DNA of 64,000 nt, from NCBI RefSeq assembly GCF_028554725.1, contig NC_071668.1:48031732-48095731 (forward strand), written 5' to 3'. The translations under genes were made by a program, and so were the position numbers. Below are positions 59,867-64,000 of the stretch, one piece after another; within the stretch, counting starts at the first letter, position 1, and the number at the start of each line of letters is the position of its first letter. The stretch is from Zeugodacus cucurbitae. Its lineage: Eukaryota; Arthropoda; Insecta; Diptera; Tephritidae. The notes under the pieces are model-generated. The model saw nothing but the letters and a program-made list of their open reading frames with translations. It was not told the DNA's origin and did no database searches.

Positions 59867-61861
59867 TTATTGTTGAGAAATGCCCTCCATTTCTAAGGCT
59901 CGGAAAATCTTAGAAATCGAGTAAATAAATGCAGCGGTGCGTAAATCATTGCAGAGACCGAATTCATTGGCCACAATCTTAATGCCTGCCCCCGCAGTTT
60001 CCATAACTGTTTGTAGTCCTGCGTCTACAATATCCGCCTCCTTCGTACAGTCTCTTATGAGCTTTAACTTTTTGTTTGGCTTGAACTTATCCTAAATAAA
60101 TAAATTAAAAAAATTCATATTAACAAATTAACTTATTTGCACGGTGGTCAAAGTTCACTTACCTCGCACTCATTCATGGAGTTAAAGATCTCGTTGATTA
60201 TGGCTTTCTCGCGTTTAACATTCATTTTGCCATAAGATACATGATTGATATTCTTTAAGTACTCAAAGTAGGATACCGTTACACCGCCAGCATTGCAAAA
60301 CAAATCCGGTATAATGAGTACATTCTTTTTACGTAATATTTCATCGGCAGCTGGCGTCGAAGGACCATTAGCGCCTTCTAAAATCATCTTGGCTTCTACA
60401 CTGTTAGCATTTTCGACAGTGAGAACCTTTTGCGTAGAGCAAGGCATTAGTATATCGCATTTTTCACCCAACAAACTGCCCTCTTTTTCGGTGGCTTTGG
60501 TATAGCCCTTGATTGATTTATTATTTTTTGCATAATACTCCATTAAGTCCTAAGTATATGAAGAAAATTAAAAAAATATTATCATGGAGATATTTATTTT
60601 CAATACGCCACATACCTTTGGATCTATGCCATTCTCATTTACTAGAGACACGTCAAATTCTTGAACACCGATCAGTTTGGCACCGGCTTCCACTACAAAA
60701 ACGGATGCATGGGAACCGACATTGCCAAACCCTTGTACGATCACGGTTTTATCTTTCCAACCAGTCTTCCAGCCTAATAAATCCATCCAATCTTTATCCA
60801 TAATAAAACATTCAGCCGCCTTAAATAGACCACGTCCCGTGGCGGCGGTGCGACCATTTATACCGCCTATTTCTACTGGCTTACCAGTCGTGATGGCCAA
60901 TGCATCTACATCGTTATAGCCTAGAAGAACAATTTATTTGTCTATCAAGACGTTTTCTAATATTTCATAAAAAAAATTACCAAAAGTTTTAATATATTGA
61001 TCCACCAACCAACTCATCTCGCGTTGGCTGGTATTCACATCTGGTGCCGGTACATCTATACCCGGACCTATCATATTGCGACGTAATAGCTCCATTGTAT
61101 AGCGACGCGTAATTGTTTGCAATTCTTGTGCAGTATACTTCTTCGGGTCGATACGTATGCCACCCTTGGAACCACCAAACGGTACATTCACGCAAGCCGT
61201 CTTAAACGCCATCAGATAAGCCAAAGCGCGTATCTCATCGGCGTCGACGTCCATGGCAAAACGTATGCCTACAAAAGAGGAACGGATATGATCAGTCAGT
61301 TATATATATCATGCTAGACATCAGCAGTTGAAGCATTGAAAAGGAAGAACATTTTCTTGAAACACACAACTACATGCATATATTCTAGAAAATTCGTTGA
61401 GAAATTTTTTGAATATACCAGCTTTTCTAGAAAAATAATAGCCAATAATATAATTGAACCCACCGCCTTTGAGTGGTAATCTGTGTCTAGTGTGGTGTGC
61501 GCGATAGCCGGTGATTAGCTCGTAATTGCCATCACTTCTTATTATAGGGAAGGTAACTTCCAATAGATTTGTAGTGCAGCCCATCAATTTAAGCATGGCG
61601 GAAACACGTTGTTCACGCTGTTCCTTCTTCCTGTAAGGATACTTTTCCAGCTCCTTTATCATCATCGGCTCCATTAGCTGAGCGGCCGAGTGATAATAAT
61701 ACTCAACCATGTGTGCAAATGGTGGGTCTTTGTCTTTATTGATTTTTTTCCAAATGCTTGGGCATCACGTGCTTTTCACGCGTAGCCCCAAGTCCGGTCC
61801 AGTTTAAAACTGTCTTCGATAGTGAAGATCGTAAAAGTTTACCATTTAAAAGGAAGGACAT
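59867..61861 (-). pseudogene. GDH copy 19, 1-bp insertion frameshift in exon 1
   Basis: The exons are complement(59867..60091, 60163..60549, 60616..60920, 60981..61268, 61464..61861). The seven-T run near 61743-61749 and M78R are the same as in copies 6, 10 and 11. The rest of the unit (Q382E, 232-bp element, one-A-shorter intron 2) belongs to the local subfamily of copies 18 and 20. The broken exon 1 therefore appears to have been transferred into a different background. Exons 2 to 5 are open. Confidence 0.9.
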
Positions 61862-62316
61862 ATTGCCTTGCGATAATGCAATCCCAGTTATGATTTTTTT
61901 TTGTGTGTTTTTGTAAGAAATTTTTTGCACTCACTTTTTCGGCAATTATTTTGGTATCCGCTGATTTTGTTGTATATTGTATATATACAATTGTATTACG
62001 AATATATAAATATTCCACAATATTCAGTAAGAAAATATTTTTTGTTTATTTATTATTTGCGTCATTTTTTTTTTGTAATTATTTTCTTCGAGAACAAATT
62101 CAAATCGCTCCGTTCAACACAACTGTTCTTATGAAAATCTCAATATCAACTGAACTGAGAAAAATAAATTTGACAATATTGACTGTTTATGTTTTGAAGT
62201 TTTGATTTTTTCTGTTGAAAATATGTTAATGTTAATGGTTTTTTAATGTTAATTATTTTATTCTGGCAAAAATTTTGGATTTTGGGGATCGTAAAAAATG
62301 ACGAATAATGCATAAT

Positions 62317-62548
62317 AACCCCTACCCACTTACTACGCTATTTTTTGGTGCATTTGGTGGATGGATTTTTGGTACCATTCACCACTTTTTTGGTCTATTT
62401 TGGTGCATTTGATGCATTGGCGCGTGGTGAAAAACCGATTTTTTCACGGCGCGCAAAGGGGGTTATACAGGTCGTATGAGTACCATATTACCAAAAACAG
62501 AAAAACAGATATAAGGGTACCAAAAACAGAGGTAAGTGGGTAGGGGTT
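62317..62548. mobile_element. MITE-like inverted-repeat element at unit junction 20
   Basis: 232-bp form with the extra T and a private change in a subterminal repeat (TTGGTCTATTTTGG). It does not carry the two substitutions that accompany the seven-T exon 1 in junctions 7, 11 and 12. No tail block follows. Confidence 0.6.
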
Positions 62549-62734
62549 TTGTTTTTTAATTGTAAAACTGTTGCTGTCAAGAAGCCATTTTGTTTGTGTT
62601 TGTGTAAAGAAATATTTATTTAAAAATTGAAGAAAAATATACAAAAGGATATTACACTTTGGATCTTATAAATATATAAATGTAAAATTTGTAAAAATAA
62701 ATAATCGCCAAGCGACTTCAGACGCATTCTGTAA

Positions 62735-64000
62735 TTATTGTTGAGAAATGCCCTCCATTTCTAAGGCTCGGAAAATCTTAGAAATCGAGTAAATAAATAC
62801 AGCGGTGCGTAAATCATTGCAGAGACCGAATTCATTGGCCACAATCTTAATGCCTGCCCCCGCAGTTTCCATAACTGTTTGTAGTCCTGCGTCTACAATA
62901 TCCGCCTCCTTCGTACAGTCTCTTATGAGCTTTAACTTTTTGTTTGGCTTGAACTTATCCTAAATAAATAAATTAAAAAAATTCATATTAACAAATTAAC
63001 TTATTTGCACGGTGGTCAAAGTTCACTTACCTCGCACTCATTCATGGAGTTAAAGATCTCGTTGATTATGGCTTTCTCGCGTTTAACATTCATTTTGCCA
63101 TAAGATACATGATTGATATTCTTTAAGTACTCAAAGTAGGATACCGTTACACCGCCAGCATTGCAAAACAAATCCGGTATAATGAGTACATTCTTTTTAC
63201 GTAATATTTCATCGGCAGCTGGCGTCGAAGGACCATTAGCGCCTTCTAAAATCATCTTGGCTTCTACACTGTTAGCATTTTCGACAGTGAGAACCTTTTG
63301 CGTAGAGCAAGGCATTAGTATATCGCATTTTTCACCCAACAAACTGCCCTCTTTTTCGGTGGCTTTGGTATAGCCCTTGATTGATTTATTATTTTTTGCA
63401 TAATACTCCATTAAGTCCTAAGTATATGAAGAAAATTAAAAAAATATTATCATGGAGATATTTATTTTCAATACGCCACATACCTTTGGATCTATGCCAT
63501 TCTCATTTACTAGAGACACGTCAAATTCTTGAACACCGATCAGTTTGGCACCGGCTTCCACTACAAAAACGGATGCATGGGAACCGACATTGCCAAACCC
63601 TTGTACGATCACGGTTTTATCTTTCCAACCAGTCTTCCAGCCTAATAAATCCATCCAATCTTTATCCATAATAAAACATTCAGCCGCCTTAAATAGACCA
63701 CGTCCCGTGGCGGCGGTGCGACCATTTATACCGCCTATTTCTACTGGCTTACCAGTCGTGATGGCCAATGCATCTACATCGTTATAGCCTAGAAGAACAA
63801 TTTATTTGTCTATCAAGACGTTTTCTAATATTTCATAAAAAAAATTACCAAAAGTTTTAATATATTGATCCACCAACCAACTCATCTCGCGTTGGCTGGT
63901 ATTCACATCTGGTGCCGGTACATCTATACCCGGACCTATCATATTGCGACGTAATAGCTCCATTGTATAGCGACGCGTAATTGTTTGCAATTCTTGTGCA
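62735..64000 (-). CDS. Glutamate dehydrogenase, GDH copy 20, 5' part cut by window end
   Basis: Exons 5, 4 and 3 are complete at complement(62735..62959, 63031..63417, 63484..63788). Exon 2 starts at 63849 and runs off the window, and exon 1 is not seen. The visible frames are open. Changes are Q382E and A513V, the latter in the C-terminal DLRTAAF motif. Whether the copy is functional depends on exon 1, which is broken in several relatives. Confidence 0.85.

Larger units (their letters stand above)
1..64000. repeat. Tandem array of GDH gene units, at least 20 junctions, both ends open
   Basis: The whole window consists of head-to-tail copies of one unit, recognisable because the exon 4 segment recurs at 1936, 5121, 8306, 13437, 16620, 19800, 22985, 26169, 29257, 33748, 36617, 39486, 44567, 47751, 50932, 54429, 57297, 60163 and 63031. 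Spacing is usually 3179-3185 bp. It drops to about 2868 bp where the 317-bp tail block is missing, and rises to 3497 bp, 5131 bp and 4491 bp where tail blocks and/or a transposon are added. All copies face the minus strand. Copies differ by scattered substitutions and a few indels, so I judge them about 98-99 percent identical by eye. Confidence 0.97.

Noticed and set aside
1..64000. CRISPR array or prokaryotic tandem system, suggested by the regular repetition
   Set aside because: The period is about 3 kb, the repeats are gene-sized, and the genes contain spliceosomal introns.

Overview
The window is a single head-to-tail tandem array with no unique sequence. It comes from an animal genome, most likely an insect and probably a fly. 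The evidence is spliceosomal introns of 61-195 bp with GT-AG borders, AT-rich non-coding DNA, an animal-type mitochondrial glutamate dehydrogenase (GDH), and a mariner-superfamily transposon of a kind common in insects. The species assignment is inference.

Every repeat unit (about 2.87, 3.18 or 3.50 kb) holds one GDH gene on the minus strand. It has five exons and encodes 533 residues when intact. The window cuts through 21 copies, numbered 0 to 20 here. Copies 0 and 20 are cut by the window edges. Copies 1, 2, 4, 12, 14, 15, 16, 17 and 18 read as intact. Ten are broken: 3 and 9 by a transposon in exon 2, 5 by a 4-bp deletion in exon 4, 6, 10, 11 and 19 by the same 1-bp insertion in exon 1, 7 by a nonsense codon, 8 by that nonsense codon plus a 97-bp deletion, and 13 by the loss of exon 4 and most of exons 3 and 5.

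Read along the + strand, a unit runs: a 231-bp element with 17-bp terminal inverted repeats (MITE-like); zero to three copies of a 317-bp block carrying the last 88 bp of exon 5 plus the 3' flank; exons 5 to 1 with short introns; and about 455 bp of AT-rich 5' flank containing the presumed promoter. The next inverted-repeat element follows. The element therefore sits at every unit junction, and a shortened inverted relic of its left end sits at every junction of the 317-bp blocks, so this sequence probably took part in the amplification.

Two full-length mariner-like elements (9233-10538 and 30184-31488) lie at exactly the same TA in exon 2 of copies 3 and 9, 20.95 kb apart. This shows that the array has kept duplicating or exchanging since the insertion. 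Shared disabling mutations and shared silent or MITE variants give the same picture of unequal exchange and block-wise homogenisation. I see no tRNA, rRNA, CRISPR array or prokaryotic feature. Both ends of the array lie outside the window.
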